Shown: piece after piece, positions 16,307-26,554 of the stretch | How positions within the stretch are numbered: position 1 is the first letter of the stretch | Layout: every line of letters starts with the position of its first letter | From: Paraburkholderia guartelaensis | Lineage (GTDB): Bacteria > Pseudomonadota > Gammaproteobacteria > Burkholderiales > Burkholderiaceae | Direction of reading: 5' to 3' | NCBI RefSeq assembly: GCF_004353905.1 | Contig: NZ_SMOD01000009.1 | Location: forward strand, 214,958 to 278,957 | DNA length: 64,000 nt | Made by a program: the position numbers and the translations under genes | Notes under the pieces: model-generated | What the model was told of the DNA's origin: nothing | Seen by the model: the letters and a program-made list of their open reading frames with translations, nothing else | Database searches by the model: none

Positions 16307-17137
16307 ATGAAACCGATCGAACTCTCATTCGAATTCTTCCCGCCGAAGACGCCGGACGGCGTGGAAAAGCTGCGCGCCACGCGCGCCCAGCTCGCCACGC
16401 TCAAGCCGAAGTTCGTCTCGGTGACGTTCGGTGCGGGCGGCTCGACGCAACAGGGCACGCTCGACACCGTCGTCGATATCGCGAAGGAAGGCGTCGATGC
16501 GGCGCCGCACCTTTCGTGCATCGGCTCCTCGAAAGAGGACCTGCGCGCGATTCTCGGCGAGTACCGCTCGCACGGCATCCGCCACATCGTGGCGCTGCGC
16601 GGCGACCTGCCCTCGGGCATGGGCTCGGTGGGCGAGCTGCGCTATGCGTCGGAACTCGTCGCCTTCATCCGCGAGGAAACCGGCGACGCGTTTCACATCG
16701 AAGTGGCCGCGTATCCCGAGTACCACCCGCAGGCGCGTTCGCCGCGCCACGACCTCGAAGCGTTCGCGCAAAAGGTGAAAGCGGGCGCCAATTCGGCGAT
16801 CACGCAGTACTTCTTCAACGCGGATGCCTATTTCCGCTTTGTCGACGACGCGAAGAAGCTGGGCGTGGATATTCCCATCGTGCCCGGCATCATGCCGATC
16901 ACGAACTACTCGCAGCTCATGCGCTTCTCGGAGATGTGCGGCGCCGAAGTGCCGCGCTGGGTCGCGAAGCGTCTGGAAAGCTTTGGCGACGATCGCGAGT
17001 CGATCCGCGCGTTCGGGCTCGACGTGGTGACCGACCTGTGCCGCCGTCTCGTCGAGGCGGGCGTGCCGGGCATCCACTTCTACACGCTCAACGCGGCGCC
17101 GGCCACCAAGGCCATTTGCGAGCGGCTGGGCTACTGA
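16307..17137 (+). CDS. metF: 5,10-methylenetetrahydrofolate reductase
   Basis: FAD enzyme that reduces 5,10-methylene-THF to 5-methyl-THF, the methyl donor for homocysteine remethylation. The 276-residue product shows the family start ELSFEFFPPKTPDGVEKL, the segment ALRGDLPSG and the C-terminal GVPGIHFYTLNAAPATKAI. It is slightly shorter than E. coli MetF (296). It lies 52 bases after the small membrane protein gene and is probably co-transcribed with ahcY; a strong terminator follows. Confidence 0.97.
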   Translation: MKPIELSFEFFPPKTPDGVEKLRATRAQLATLKPKFVSVTFGAGGSTQQGTLDTVVDIAKEGVDAAPHLSCIGSSKEDLRAILGEYRSHGIRHIVALRGDLPSGMGSVGELRYASELVAFIREETGDAFHIEVAAYPEYHPQARSPRHDLEAFAQKVKAGANSAITQYFFNADAYFRFVDDAKKLGVDIPIVPGIMPITNYSQLMRFSEMCGAEVPRWVAKRLESFGDDRESIRAFGLDVVTDLCRRLVEAGVPGIHFYTLNAAPATKAICERLGY

Positions 17138-17163
17138 CGCCCCGCATCGTTCTTGCGCACGCG

Positions 17164-17203
17164 AACCGCGCGGTTCCCGGATTTCCGGGCCGCGCGGTTT
17201 TTT
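17164..17203 (+). terminator. Rho-independent terminator after metF
   Basis: A long stem pairs AACCGCGCGG with CCGCGCGGTT, with an inner CCCGG/CCGGG pair, followed by six T residues. Confidence 0.9.
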
Positions 17204-17392
17204 ATTGAGAGGCCGTTGCGCGATTGGCATCAGCAAGGCCGGCCGGCCCGGCTGCGCGCGGTATTTCGGCGCGCTATGTTCCTGATCCAGCAAGAGAAAA
17301 AAGGGGGCAAAGCTACGCTGCACCGCAGCATGCTGCAACGACGACGCCTGTCAACCCGGCGTTTTCCACAGGCGACGGGACTTTTGGCTTGC

Positions 17393-17421
17393 TTGTGACT
17401 GCGGCACCTGCTGTGTAAGAT
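17393..17421 (+). promoter_or_regulatory. Sigma70 promoter for the dpp operon
   Basis: TTGTGA (17393-17398) and TAAGAT (17416-17421) are separated by exactly 17 bases, giving a start near 17428 and a short leader to the dppA ATG at 17463, which has GGAGG ahead. The rest of the 325-bp metF-dppA gap (17204-17392) shows no gene. Confidence 0.6.
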
Positions 17422-17462
17422 CGCGCTACGCTGGCGCAAGCCGGCACTGAACTGGAGGAAAC

Positions 17463-19097
17463 ATGAAAGAAAACAAACTGTTGCGTGCTGCACGAATGAC
17501 GTCTTTCGTGGCGCTCGCAGCGGCATCGATTGCCGGGGCCCCGCTCGCGCACGCCGCGCAAAACATTCCGAACAAGACGCTCGTCTATTGCTCGGAAGGC
17601 AGCCCCGCTGGCTTCGACCCGGCGCAATACACGACCGGCACCGACTTCACCGCGAACACGTTCACCGTCTATAACCGCCTCGTCGAATTCGAGCGCGGCG
17701 GCACGAAGGTCGAACCGGGCCTCGCAGAATCGTGGGACGTTTCGCCGGACGGCAAGACCTACACGTTCCATCTGCGTCATGGCGTGAAGTTCCAGACCAC
17801 CTCGTTCTTCAAGCCCACGCGCGAATTCAATGCGGACGACGTCGTGTTCTCGTTCGACCGCATGCTCAACCCGAACAATGCGTTCCGCAAGGCGTACCCG
17901 GTGTCGTTCCCGTACTTCACCGACATGGGCCTCGACAAGCTGATCGCCAAGGTCGAAAAGGTCGACCCGTACACGGTCAAGTTCACGCTGAACGAGCCGA
18001 ACGCACCGTTCATCCAGAACATGGCGATGGAATTCGCCTCGATCCTGTCGGCTGAATACGCAGACCAGCTGATGAAGGCCGGCAAGGCCGCCGACATCAA
18101 CCAGTTCCCGGTCGGCACGGGTCCGTTCATCTTCAAGAGCTACACGAAGGACGCGACGATCCGCTACGACGGCAACCCCGATTACTGGAAGCCGGGCGCT
18201 GTGAAGCTCTCGAAGCTGATCTTCTCGATCACGCCGGACGCCAGCGTGCGCGTGCAGAAGATCAAGCGCGACGAATGCCAGGTGATGAGCTATCCGCGTC
18301 CCGCCGACATCGCGCCGCTGAAGGCCGAGCCGAACATCGCGATGCCGTCGCAGCCGGGCTTCAACCTGGGCTACCTGTCGTACAACGTCACGCACAAGCC
18401 GCTCGATAACGCGGACGTGCGCCACGCGCTCGACATGGCGATCAACAAGAAGGCGATCATCGACTCGGTGTACCAGGGCGCGGGCCAGCTCGCAACCAAC
18501 CCGATGCCGCCGACGCAGTGGTCGTACTACAAGAACCTGCCGGCCAATTCGTACGATCCGGAAAAGGCCAAGGCGCTGCTCGCGAAGGCGGGTCAGGGCA
18601 ACGGCTTCGAGATCACGCTGTGGGCCATGCCCGTGCAGCGCGCCTACAACCCGAACGCACGCTTGATGGCCGAGATGATCCAGGCCGACTGGGCGAAGAT
18701 CGGCGTGAAGGCGAAGATCGTGACGTATGAGTGGGGCGAGTACATCAAGCGCGCTCACGCAGGCGAAGACGATTCGATGCTGATCGGCTGGACGGGCGAC
18801 AACGGCGATCCGGACAACTGGCTCGGCACGCTGCTCGGTTGCGAAGCCGTGAACGGCAACAACTTCGGCAAGTGGTGCTACAAGCCGTTCGACGACCTGA
18901 TCCAGAAGGGCCGTCAGACCTCGGACGTGGCGCAGCGCACCAAGTTCTACCAGCAGGCGCAGCAGATTTTCGCGCAGCAACTGCCGTTCTCGCCGATCGC
19001 TCACTCGACCGTCTACCAGCCGGTCAGCAAGAAGGTGACCGACATGCGCATCGAACCGCTTGGCTACGCGCGCTTCGACGGCGTGGGCATGCAGTAA
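17463..19097 (+). CDS. dppA: Dipeptide ABC transporter, periplasmic substrate-binding protein
   Basis: The periplasmic receptor of the peptide importer encoded by the next four genes. The 544-residue product has a signal peptide (about 1-31, ending LAHAA), then an SBP_bac_5 domain: TLVYCSEGSPAGFDPAQY, GLAESWDVSPDGKTYTFHLR and the C-terminal QQLPFSPIAHSTVYQPVS. Length and sequence resemble DppA of E. coli; related proteins also carry haem or delta-aminolevulinate, so the exact ligand is not certain. Codon use is strongly biased, consistent with high expression, and a good promoter precedes it. Confidence 0.95.
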   Translation: MKENKLLRAARMTSFVALAAASIAGAPLAHAAQNIPNKTLVYCSEGSPAGFDPAQYTTGTDFTANTFTVYNRLVEFERGGTKVEPGLAESWDVSPDGKTYTFHLRHGVKFQTTSFFKPTREFNADDVVFSFDRMLNPNNAFRKAYPVSFPYFTDMGLDKLIAKVEKVDPYTVKFTLNEPNAPFIQNMAMEFASILSAEYADQLMKAGKAADINQFPVGTGPFIFKSYTKDATIRYDGNPDYWKPGAVKLSKLIFSITPDASVRVQKIKRDECQVMSYPRPADIAPLKAEPNIAMPSQPGFNLGYLSYNVTHKPLDNADVRHALDMAINKKAIIDSVYQGAGQLATNPMPPTQWSYYKNLPANSYDPEKAKALLAKAGQGNGFEITLWAMPVQRAYNPNARLMAEMIQADWAKIGVKAKIVTYEWGEYIKRAHAGEDDSMLIGWTGDNGDPDNWLGTLLGCEAVNGNNFGKWCYKPFDDLIQKGRQTSDVAQRTKFYQQAQQIFAQQLPFSPIAHSTVYQPVSKKVTDMRIEPLGYARFDGVGMQ

Positions 19098-19226
19098 GGA
19101 TAATCGGGTAAGACTTTCCGCTCGGTCCGCATATCAGCCAGGACCGGCGGAAAATGGTCCGGCGACCGGGGTCACGAGCCCCTGTCGCCGGTTGCGTTTC
19201 ATTTCAAGCTTTTGGGGGAACACCAC

Positions 19227-20240
19227 ATGTTCCGCTTCGTATTGCGCCGCATCGGCATGGTCATACCTACGTTCATCGGTATCACCGTCCTTGCGTTCGC
19301 ACTCATCCACCTGATTCCGGGCGACCCCATCGAAGTGATGATGGGCGAGCGTGGGGTCGATCCGCAAATGCACGCCGAGGCGATGCACCGCCTGGGGCTC
19401 GACGAGCCTCTGCCGATGCAGTATGTGCACTACGTCTGGCACGCCGTGCACGGCAATCTCGGCACCTCGATCATCACCAACACGAGCGTGATGGGCGAGT
19501 TTCTCGCGCGTTTTCCCGCCACCGTCGAGCTGTCGATCTGCGCGCTCATTTTCGCGCTCGCGATCGGCTTGCCCGCCGGCGTGTTCGCGGCACTGCGGCG
19601 CGGCACCGTCGTCGATCACGGCGTCATGGGCACCGCGCTCACCGGCTACTCCATGCCGATCTTCTGGTGGGGGCTCATCCTCATCATGGTGTTCTCGTCG
19701 AAGCTCGGCTGGACGCCTGTGTCGGGCCGCATCGCGGTGGAATTCGACATTCCGCACGTGACCGGCTTCATGCTGATCGACTCGCTCCTGCCCGGCACCG
19801 ACGAAGGCGCGTTCAGGTCGGTGCTGAGCCACCTGATCCTGCCGGCCATCGTGCTCGGCACGATTCCGCTCGCCGTGATCGCGCGCATGACGCGCTCTTC
19901 CATGCTCGAAGTGCTGCGCGAGGACTACATCCGCACCGCGCGCGCCAAGGGTCTTTCGCCCTTGCGCGTGATCGTCGTGCATGCGCTGCGCAATGCGCTC
20001 ATTCCCGTGGTGACCGTGATCGGCCTGCAGGTCGGCACGCTGCTCGCGGGCGCGGTGCTCACCGAAACGCTGTTCTCCTGGCCCGGCATCGGCAAATGGC
20101 TGATCGACGCGATCAGCCGGCGCGACTACCCGGTGGTGCAAGGCGGCATTCTCATGATCGCGACACTCGTGATCGTCGTGAACCTGTTCGTCGATCTGCT
20201 GTACGGCGTGCTCAACCCGCGCATTCGACATACGAGGTAA
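19227..20240 (+). CDS. dppB: Dipeptide ABC transporter permease DppB
   Basis: One of two inner-membrane channel subunits. The 338-residue product has six predicted spans, an N-terminal FRFVLRRIGMVIPTFIGIT segment and the ATPase-contact EAA loop (DYIRTARAKGLSPLRVIVVH). The ATG at 19227 has GGGGA ahead; the ATG five codons earlier lacks a ribosome site. It follows dppA by 129 bases. Confidence 0.95.
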   Translation: MFRFVLRRIGMVIPTFIGITVLAFALIHLIPGDPIEVMMGERGVDPQMHAEAMHRLGLDEPLPMQYVHYVWHAVHGNLGTSIITNTSVMGEFLARFPATVELSICALIFALAIGLPAGVFAALRRGTVVDHGVMGTALTGYSMPIFWWGLILIMVFSSKLGWTPVSGRIAVEFDIPHVTGFMLIDSLLPGTDEGAFRSVLSHLILPAIVLGTIPLAVIARMTRSSMLEVLREDYIRTARAKGLSPLRVIVVHALRNALIPVVTVIGLQVGTLLAGAVLTETLFSWPGIGKWLIDAISRRDYPVVQGGILMIATLVIVVNLFVDLLYGVLNPRIRHTR

Positions 20241-20294
20241 GCGAGCCATGAAAATGCGAACCCCACAACACAACATTCAGAACCAGGAGGCATG

Positions 20295-21212
20295 ATGGCT
20301 GACATTCAGAACACCGTGCCTCGCGCCGTCACGCCGCCTTCGGGCCGCGCGCTCGTGCTGCGCGAATTCTGGGCGAACTTCTCGCGCAACAAGGGCGCCG
20401 TGGGCGCGGGCGTGATCGTGCTCGCGCTGATCGTCATCGCGATCTTTGCGCCGCTCATCGCGCCGCACAGCCCCATCGAGCAATACCGCGACTACGTGAA
20501 GATTCCGCCCGCGTGGCTCGACGGCGGCAACTGGAAGTTCATTCTCGGCACCGACGAAGCGGGCCGCGACATCCTCTCGCGTCTCATGTACGGCGCGCGG
20601 CTTTCGCTGTGGATCGGCTGCGTCTCGGTGCTGCTCGCGCTGATTCCGGGCATCGTCCTCGGGCTCATCGCCGCGTTCTTCGAGAAGTGGGCCGATACGC
20701 CGATCATGCGTCTCATGGACGTGCTGCTCGCGCTGCCTTCGCTCCTGCTCGCAGTGGCGGTGGTCGCGATCATCGGTCCGGGTCTCACGAACACCATGCT
20801 CGCGATCGCGATCGTGGCGCTGCCGGGCTACGTGCGTCTCACGCGCGGTTCGGCGCTGGGCGAACTGCACAAGGAGTATGTGACCGCTTCGCGCGTGGCC
20901 GGCGCCGGCACGCTGCGCCTGATGTTCTCGCAGGTGCTGCCCAACTGCACGGCTCCGCTCATCGTGCAGGCGACGCTCGGCTTCTCCTCGGCGATTCTCG
21001 ACGCTGCCGCGCTCGGCTTCCTCGGCCTCGGCGTGCAGCCGCCGCGTGCGGAGTGGGGCGCGATGCTCGCCTCGGCGCGCGACTACATCGACAGCGCATG
21101 GTGGATCGTCACGATGCCGGGTCTGTCCATCCTCATTTCGGTCCTCGCGATCAACCTGCTCGGCGACGGGCTGCGCGACGCGCTCGATCCCAAGCTCAAG
21201 CGGATGGCCTGA
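20295..21212 (+). CDS. dppC: Dipeptide ABC transporter permease DppC
   Basis: The second channel subunit, pairing with DppB. The 305-residue product has six spans, the N-terminal [18 protein letters not shown] segment and the EAA loop ([20 protein letters not shown]). Two ATGs are adjacent (20292 and 20295); AGGAGG ends at 20290, so the second is the better-spaced start. dppD begins one base after the stop. Confidence 0.95.
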   Translation: MADIQNTVPRAVTPPSGRALVLREFWANFSRNKGAVGAGVIVLALIVIAIFAPLIAPHSPIEQYRDYVKIPPAWLDGGNWKFILGTDEAGRDILSRLMYGARLSLWIGCVSVLLALIPGIVLGLIAAFFEKWADTPIMRLMDVLLALPSLLLAVAVVAIIGPGLTNTMLAIAIVALPGYVRLTRGSALGELHKEYVTASRVAGAGTLRLMFSQVLPNCTAPLIVQATLGFSSAILDAAALGFLGLGVQPPRAEWGAMLASARDYIDSAWWIVTMPGLSILISVLAINLLGDGLRDALDPKLKRMA

Positions 21213-21213
21213 C

Positions 21214-22209
21214 ATGAACAAAGAACTTTTGACCATCCGCAATCTGGCGGTGAACTTCAACGGCCTGCCCGCGGTTGACCGCGTGAATCTGTCGGTCGCG
21301 CCTGGCGAAGTGCTTGGCATCGTCGGCGAATCGGGCTCGGGCAAGAGCGTGACGATGATGGCGCTGATGGGCCTCATCGACGCGCCCGGCAAGGTGACGG
21401 CGGATTCGATCACCTTCGACGGCCGCGATCTGCTAAACGCCACGGGCAAGGAGCGCCGCCGCATTGTCGGCAAGGACATCGCCATGGTGTTCCAGGACGC
21501 GCTCACGAGCCTGAACCCGAGCTACACCGTCGGTTATCAGATCAAGGAAGTGCTCAAGCTGCACGAGGGCCTGCGTGGCTCCGCGCTGCATGCGCGCGCC
21601 CTGGAACTGCTCGATCAGGTGGGCATTCCCGACGCGAAGAACCGCATCGACAACTTCCCGCACCAGATGTCGGGCGGCATGAACCAGCGCGTGATGATCG
21701 CGATGGCCGTGGCCTGCAACCCGAAGCTGCTGATCGCCGACGAGCCCACCACGGCGCTCGACGTGACGATCCAGGCGCAGATCATGGAACTGCTCGTGCG
21801 TCTGCAGAAGGACCGCGGCATGGCGCTCGTGCTGATTTCACACGACCTGGCCGTGGTGTCCGAAGTCGCGCAACGCGTGGCCGTGATGTACGCGGGCGAA
21901 ATCATCGAAACGAACCGCGTGCCGGACATCTTTTCGCGTCCGCATCATCCGTACACGGAAGCGCTGCTCGCTGCGATTCCCGAGCACAACAAGGGGGCGA
22001 TGCGGCTTGCTGCGCTGCCCGGCATGGTGCCCGGCCGCGACGACCGGCCGAGCGGCTGTCTCTTCGCGCCGCGCTGCAAGTATGTGGTGGATGACTGCAT
22101 GGCGCGGCCCGCGCTCGACGCGGTGACCGATGAGAGCGGTTATGCGCAAGTGCGCTGCATCAAGCCGCTGAACGCGGCGGTGACTCAATCCAGCGGAGGC
22201 GCGCGATGA
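21214..22209 (+). CDS. dppD: Dipeptide ABC transporter ATP-binding protein DppD
   Basis: A cytoplasmic ATPase subunit. The 331-residue product has Walker [10 protein letters not shown], the ABC signature MSGGMNQR, Walker [13 protein letters not shown], and the C-terminal oligopeptide-transporter extension with clustered cysteines ([14 protein letters not shown]), which binds an iron-sulfur cluster in some family members. The ATG at 21214 directly follows the dppC stop, and the stop overlaps the dppF start by ATGA. Confidence 0.96.
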   Translation: MNKELLTIRNLAVNFNGLPAVDRVNLSVAPGEVLGIVGESGSGKSVTMMALMGLIDAPGKVTADSITFDGRDLLNATGKERRRIVGKDIAMVFQDALTSLNPSYTVGYQIKEVLKLHEGLRGSALHARALELLDQVGIPDAKNRIDNFPHQMSGGMNQRVMIAMAVACNPKLLIADEPTTALDVTIQAQIMELLVRLQKDRGMALVLISHDLAVVSEVAQRVAVMYAGEIIETNRVPDIFSRPHHPYTEALLAAIPEHNKGAMRLAALPGMVPGRDDRPSGCLFAPRCKYVVDDCMARPALDAVTDESGYAQVRCIKPLNAAVTQSSGGAR

Positions 22210-23240
22210 ACGCAGTCCAGCAACACGCGGCTCATGAGGACCATAAGGACGATAAGGTTCTGGTCGCGGAAGACCTCAAAAAGCATTACACCGTCAAGCG
22301 CGGCATGTTCGGCACGGGCACCGTGAAGGCGCTCAACGGCGTGTCGTTCTCGCTCACGCGAGGGCGCACGCTCGCCGTGGTGGGCGAGTCCGGCTGCGGC
22401 AAATCGACGCTCGCGCGCCAGCTCACGATGATCGAGCCGCCCACCGAGGGCAAGCTGACCATCGACGGCGAGGACGTTGCGCACGCAAACGCCGCGAAGA
22501 TCGCCGCGCTGCGCCGCCGTGTGCAGATGGTGTTCCAGAACCCGTTCGCCTCGCTCAATCCGCGCAAGACCGTCGAGCAGACGCTCGGCGAGCCGCTCGC
22601 CATCAACACGCGCCTCACGGCGAGCGAGCGCGCGGACCGCATCGCGCACATGATGCGCATCGTCGGCCTGCGCCCCGAGCACGCCAAGCGCTATCCGCAC
22701 ATGTTCTCGGGCGGCCAGCGCCAGCGTGTGGCGATCGCGCGGGCCATGATTCTCGACCCGCAGATCGTCGTGGCCGACGAGCCGGTTTCCGCGCTCGACG
22801 TCTCGATCCAGGCGCAGATTCTCAATCTGTTCATGGACTTGCAGGAGCAGTTCCGCACGAGCTACGTGTTCATCTCGCACAACCTGGCCGTGGTCGAGCA
22901 CATCGCCGACGACGTGATGGTGATGTATCTGGGCGGCGTGGCGGAACTGGGCGACAAGGACACGGTGATCTCGCGGCCGCGCCATCCGTACACGCGCTCG
23001 CTGCTCTCGGCCACGCCCGCGATCTTCGAAGCGGACCGCCGCGTGAAGATCAAGCTCGAGGGCGAACTGCCTTCGCCGCTGAACCCGCCGTCTGGTTGCA
23101 CGTTCCATCAACGTTGTCCATACGCAGTCGAGCGGTGTCGTAAGGAAGTGCCTCTTCTTCGCGAAGTGGACGGCCGTCAGGTATCCTGCCATCGTGCAGA
23201 GGAGGTGGGGGAAGAGGATGGGCGGCCCATGCCGGCCTGA
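22206..23240 (+). CDS. dppF: Dipeptide ABC transporter ATP-binding protein DppF
   Basis: The second ATPase subunit, forming a heterodimer with DppD. The 344-residue product has Walker [10 protein letters not shown], signature FSGGQRQR, Walker [13 protein letters not shown] and the C-terminal Cys region ([16 protein letters not shown]). It overlaps dppD by four bases. A TraB/GumN gene follows at once. Confidence 0.96.
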   Translation: MNAVQQHAAHEDHKDDKVLVAEDLKKHYTVKRGMFGTGTVKALNGVSFSLTRGRTLAVVGESGCGKSTLARQLTMIEPPTEGKLTIDGEDVAHANAAKIAALRRRVQMVFQNPFASLNPRKTVEQTLGEPLAINTRLTASERADRIAHMMRIVGLRPEHAKRYPHMFSGGQRQRVAIARAMILDPQIVVADEPVSALDVSIQAQILNLFMDLQEQFRTSYVFISHNLAVVEHIADDVMVMYLGGVAELGDKDTVISRPRHPYTRSLLSATPAIFEADRRVKIKLEGELPSPLNPPSGCTFHQRCPYAVERCRKEVPLLREVDGRQVSCHRAEEVGEEDGRPMPA

Positions 23241-23268
23241 AGCGACGGCGGCGCGTCGTTTTATTGCT

Positions 23269-24543
23269 ATGCGCCGCCAGTTGATGGGCGGCCGCCGTGC
23301 CGCCTTTTTCACTGTTTTTCCCACCGTTTTCTCCGCCGTCCTTTCAATCATTCCGGCTGCCGCTTTTGCCGTGGTGGCCGGGCTGTGTACGGCTGTTCGT
23401 GTGACATTCGGTGTAGCTTTTGGTGTGGCATTCGCTGGGGCGTTGCGTGCGGCGTTGAAGAAAGCGTCGAGCGATGCGGCGCGCGCGGCGCTCACGCTGG
23501 TCCTGGCGATCGGCGTTCTCGCAGGCGCCTCGGGCCCGGCGTTCGCTGGCGGCGCCGTCGCCAACACGCCCGGGGTGCACCCGGCCGTGCCCATGCCGCC
23601 CGGCACGGCGCGCGGCGCGAACGGCGGCATTCCTGGCTTTCACGCCGCGCCCGCGGTGCCGAGCTACGCATCGGGCACGACGGCTGGCGGCCCGGTGCGT
23701 ACCCAGCCTGCGCGCATGCCGTTCTACGTCGCCACGCGCGGCAATCTCACGATCTATCTGCTCGGGACGCTCCATGTGGGCGACCCCGCCGACTATCCGC
23801 CCGGCCAGCCGTTTCGCCCGCAGATTCTCGCGGCGCTCGCCGCGTCGCCCATTCTCGCGCTCGAGCTTTCCCCAGACGATCTGCTGGTTTCGCAGGACGA
23901 TGTCTCGAAGTACGGGGTGTGCAAGCGGCCCTGCCTGCCGGGCCTGTTGCCTGATCCGCTCTGGCAGAAACTCGAGGCGCGCATGCGCGGCAATCCGGAG
24001 GCGCTTGCCGAGATCCGCAAGATGCGGCCGTGGCTCGCCTCGCTGCTGGTGGAAACCTACGATTCGCTGAGCGCCGGCCTGCAGACCGAGTACGGCACCG
24101 AGGCGCAGTTGCAGAACGTTTTCCTGCGCTGGAAGGGCCGCCGCATCGTCGGGCTGGAGACGCTCGCCGAGCAGATGCGCGCCTTCACGAACCTGAGCCT
24201 CGCGCAGCAGCGCGAGATGCTCGCACAGGACCTGGCGCAGACGCCGGCGCAAAACGTCTCCGATGTGCAGACGCTCCTGCACCTGTGGCGCGTGGGCGAC
24301 GCCGACGCGATCGCCGCCTGGGAAACGGCGCGCACCGAAAAGCTCTCGCACGACGCGCGGGTGGCGGCGTCGGTCGATAACCGCATCGTCTACGAGCGCA
24401 ACCGGCGCTTCGTTTCGCGCATGCAGCAGTACGTGGCGCCCAACAAGCCGCTCTTCGTTGCCGTCGGCGCGCTGCACCTGGGCGGACCTAAAGGCGTGCT
24501 CCAGCTGCTGCGCCAGCGTGGGTTCAACGTCGACCCGGGTTGA
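23269..24543 (+). CDS. TraB/GumN family protein, secreted
   Basis: The C-terminal two thirds match the TraB/GumN family: YLLGTLHVGDPADYPPG, then ILALELSPDDLL, and an end motif FVAVGALHLGGPKGVLQLL. The paired GTLH and GALHLGG motifs are thought to bind metal in this family (related to Tiki metalloproteases). A hydrophobic stretch ending GASGPAFAGG looks like a signal peptide but sits about 75 residues in, behind another Ala/Val/Phe-rich hydrophobic run, so the start is uncertain; ATGs at 23218, 23269 and 23284 are possible and none has a good ribosome site. It lies 28 bases after dppF and may be part of that operon. Confidence 0.82.
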   Translation: MRRQLMGGRRAAFFTVFPTVFSAVLSIIPAAAFAVVAGLCTAVRVTFGVAFGVAFAGALRAALKKASSDAARAALTLVLAIGVLAGASGPAFAGGAVANTPGVHPAVPMPPGTARGANGGIPGFHAAPAVPSYASGTTAGGPVRTQPARMPFYVATRGNLTIYLLGTLHVGDPADYPPGQPFRPQILAALAASPILALELSPDDLLVSQDDVSKYGVCKRPCLPGLLPDPLWQKLEARMRGNPEALAEIRKMRPWLASLLVETYDSLSAGLQTEYGTEAQLQNVFLRWKGRRIVGLETLAEQMRAFTNLSLAQQREMLAQDLAQTPAQNVSDVQTLLHLWRVGDADAIAAWETARTEKLSHDARVAASVDNRIVYERNRRFVSRMQQYVAPNKPLFVAVGALHLGGPKGVLQLLRQRGFNVDPG

Positions 24544-24584
24544 GCCGTGTTGTTCCCTTCGCGCTCGCACGTGCGCCCTGAATG

Positions 24585-24615
24585 CAAAAAAGCCGGCTTT
24601 CGCCGGCTTTTTTTG
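24585..24615. terminator. Bidirectional terminator between the TraB gene and the DUF979 gene
   Basis: AGCCGGC-TTTC-GCCGGCT with A residues on the left and seven T residues on the right serves both converging genes. Confidence 0.9.
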
Positions 24616-24642
24616 CGACTCCGCATGCGTACGAGTGAGTCG

Positions 24643-25596
24643 TCAAAACCCGAACACGTTCAGCAGCACGATATTCGCCACGAGGATGCCGAGCGCCGTG
24701 GGCACCTGCACGCGGATCACCGCGTTCTTGTCGGGCAGCTCCAGCAACGCCGCGGGCACCATGTTGAAGTTCGCGGCCATCGGCGTCATGAGCGTGCCGC
24801 AGTAGCCCGAGAACATGCCGATGGCGGCCATCATCGCCGGATTGACGTGGAACACGCCCACCAGCACCGGCACGCCCACGCCGCCCGTCATCACCGGAAA
24901 CGCGGCGAAGCCGTTGCCCATGATGATCGTGAAGAGCGCCATGCCCACGCAATAGACCACGACGGCGACGAAGCGCACGTCCATGTTGATGTACGACGTC
25001 GTCACGTGCGCCACGGCCTTGCCGACGCCCGCGTCCGAGAACACGAGGCCGAGCATGCCGAGCATCTGCGGCAGGACGGCGGCCCACGAGAGCGCGTCGA
25101 CGAGGCGGCGCGTTTCCTTCATCGACTGGCCGACGCTGTCGCGCGTGATGATGCGGGCAATCACGAGCGCGATCACGCAGCCGATGCCGAAGCCGATCAG
25201 CGTGACGTTCTTCGGGTCGATGAGCGCCTTGCCGCCGAAGACGAGATGGCTGGCCGCGAGCGTGAGCACGACGGTGATGACGGGAATGGTGAGCGCGGGC
25301 ACGAAGAGCTTGTTGCCGAGACGCTTCGCGCTGGCGATACGCGTTTCGAGCGCAAGCACCTTGGGCTTCGCGGCCGTCACGCCGCCGAGACCCGCGATCA
25401 GCGCCATGGCGAGCACGAGCACGCCCACGACTTCGGCAGGCAGCAGATCGCCGACGAGAAAGATGAGCGCATAGAGCAGCCAGAAGCCGCCCGCCGTGAA
25501 GCGGCGCGGATGCTCGCGGTCCATCACGATCATGCCGCCGACGATGAGCAGCACGATGCCGAGCAGCCAGAAGAGCCAGTTGAGCGTGAGCGTCAT
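24643..25596 (-). CDS. DUF979 family membrane protein
   Basis: The 317-residue product is an integral membrane protein with about eight to ten spans (for example LFWLLGIVLLIVGGMIV at the N-terminus and LGILVANIVLLNVFGF at the end) and a conserved GNGFAAFPVMTGGVGVPVLV stretch. It matches DUF979, which is nearly always found beside DUF969. Its start overlaps the DUF969 stop by ATGA. The pair follows pxpBCA, so it may carry 5-oxoproline or a related small acid; this is inference from neighbourhood. Confidence 0.88.
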   Translation of the reverse strand: MTLTLNWLFWLLGIVLLIVGGMIVMDREHPRRFTAGGFWLLYALIFLVGDLLPAEVVGVLVLAMALIAGLGGVTAAKPKVLALETRIASAKRLGNKLFVPALTIPVITVVLTLAASHLVFGGKALIDPKNVTLIGFGIGCVIALVIARIITRDSVGQSMKETRRLVDALSWAAVLPQMLGMLGLVFSDAGVGKAVAHVTTSYINMDVRFVAVVVYCVGMALFTIIMGNGFAAFPVMTGGVGVPVLVGVFHVNPAMMAAIGMFSGYCGTLMTPMAANFNMVPAALLELPDKNAVIRVQVPTALGILVANIVLLNVFGF

Positions 25597-26336
25597 GCTT
25601 CGTCTCCCTGTGCACGGTTTGCAGCCTTGGCGTCGATCCCGTTGCGCATGGCGCCCAGTTCGCGTTCGAGCTTGCGGTCGAGCAGCCAGAGCCGGAAGCC
25701 GTGAATCAGGAACGCGCAGATCGCCGTGGGAATGCCCCAGAACGCCACGTGGATCGGCTCGACCGAAACGCCCGCTTCCTTGAGCAGCGTGACCATCAGC
25801 ACGATCGCGCCGAACGCGACGAAGATGTCCTCGCCGAAGAAGAGGCCCACGTTGTCGGTCGCGGCCGAGTAGGCGCGCAGCTTGTAGCGCACGGCGTCGG
25901 AGAGCTTGCCAAAGCGGTTTTCGGTGGCGCCTTCGGCCATCGGCGCGATGAGCGGTCGCACCATTTGTGGATGGCCGCCGAGACCCGTCAAGCCGACCGC
26001 GGCGGTCAGCTCGCGCACGAGCAGATAGACGATGAGCAGACGCCCGGCGGTGGCCGCCTTGATGCTGCCGATCCAGATCTGCGCGCGCTCACGCAGGCCG
26101 TGGCGCTCGAGCAGCCCGATCACGGCGAGCGGCAACAGGATGATGAGCGGAATATTGCGGGTCTTGATGAAGCCGGTGCCGATGGCGGCGAGAATCTTCG
26201 CGACCGGAAAGCCCCCGGCGAAACCGGTGACGACGGCCGCCGCGGCGACGATCAGCATCGGATTAAAACGTAACAGGAAGCCTGCGATGATGACGGCCAC
26301 GCCGATTAGCGGCCATAAGTTGACGGTGCTCTGCAT
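25593..26336 (-). CDS. DUF969 family membrane protein
   Basis: The 247-residue product has about five to six spans and motifs typical of DUF969 (ATDNVGLFFGEDIFVAFGAI, then EPIHVAFWGIPTAICAFLI). The ATG at 26336 has GGAG seven bases ahead; a start four codons upstream is less likely. It is 218 bp downstream of pxpA, on the same strand, and coupled to DUF979. DUF969 and DUF979 resemble two halves of a transporter. I saw no gene in the 218-bp gap 26337-26554. Confidence 0.88.
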   Translation of the reverse strand: MQSTVNLWPLIGVAVIIAGFLLRFNPMLIVAAAAVVTGFAGGFPVAKILAAIGTGFIKTRNIPLIILLPLAVIGLLERHGLRERAQIWIGSIKAATAGRLLIVYLLVRELTAAVGLTGLGGHPQMVRPLIAPMAEGATENRFGKLSDAVRYKLRAYSAATDNVGLFFGEDIFVAFGAIVLMVTLLKEAGVSVEPIHVAFWGIPTAICAFLIHGFRLWLLDRKLERELGAMRNGIDAKAANRAQGDEA

Positions 26337-26554
26337 GTAGATCTCCAAACGTATTGGCTAGTCGTTGATTGCCGCGGGTAGCGGCGTTGACTTCGTGGCT
26401 CTGTCGGCCATTCGTACAACTACGAACCTGCTGGTACAACTACGCTTGGCAAGCTTGCGCTGCCGAGGGATTGCCTTGTGAAGACCTTCGGTGATACGGC
26501 TCGAGCAGCGCGCGGCGCATGCCGCGCGCTTTGCTACGTCCAAACTTGCGTGCG

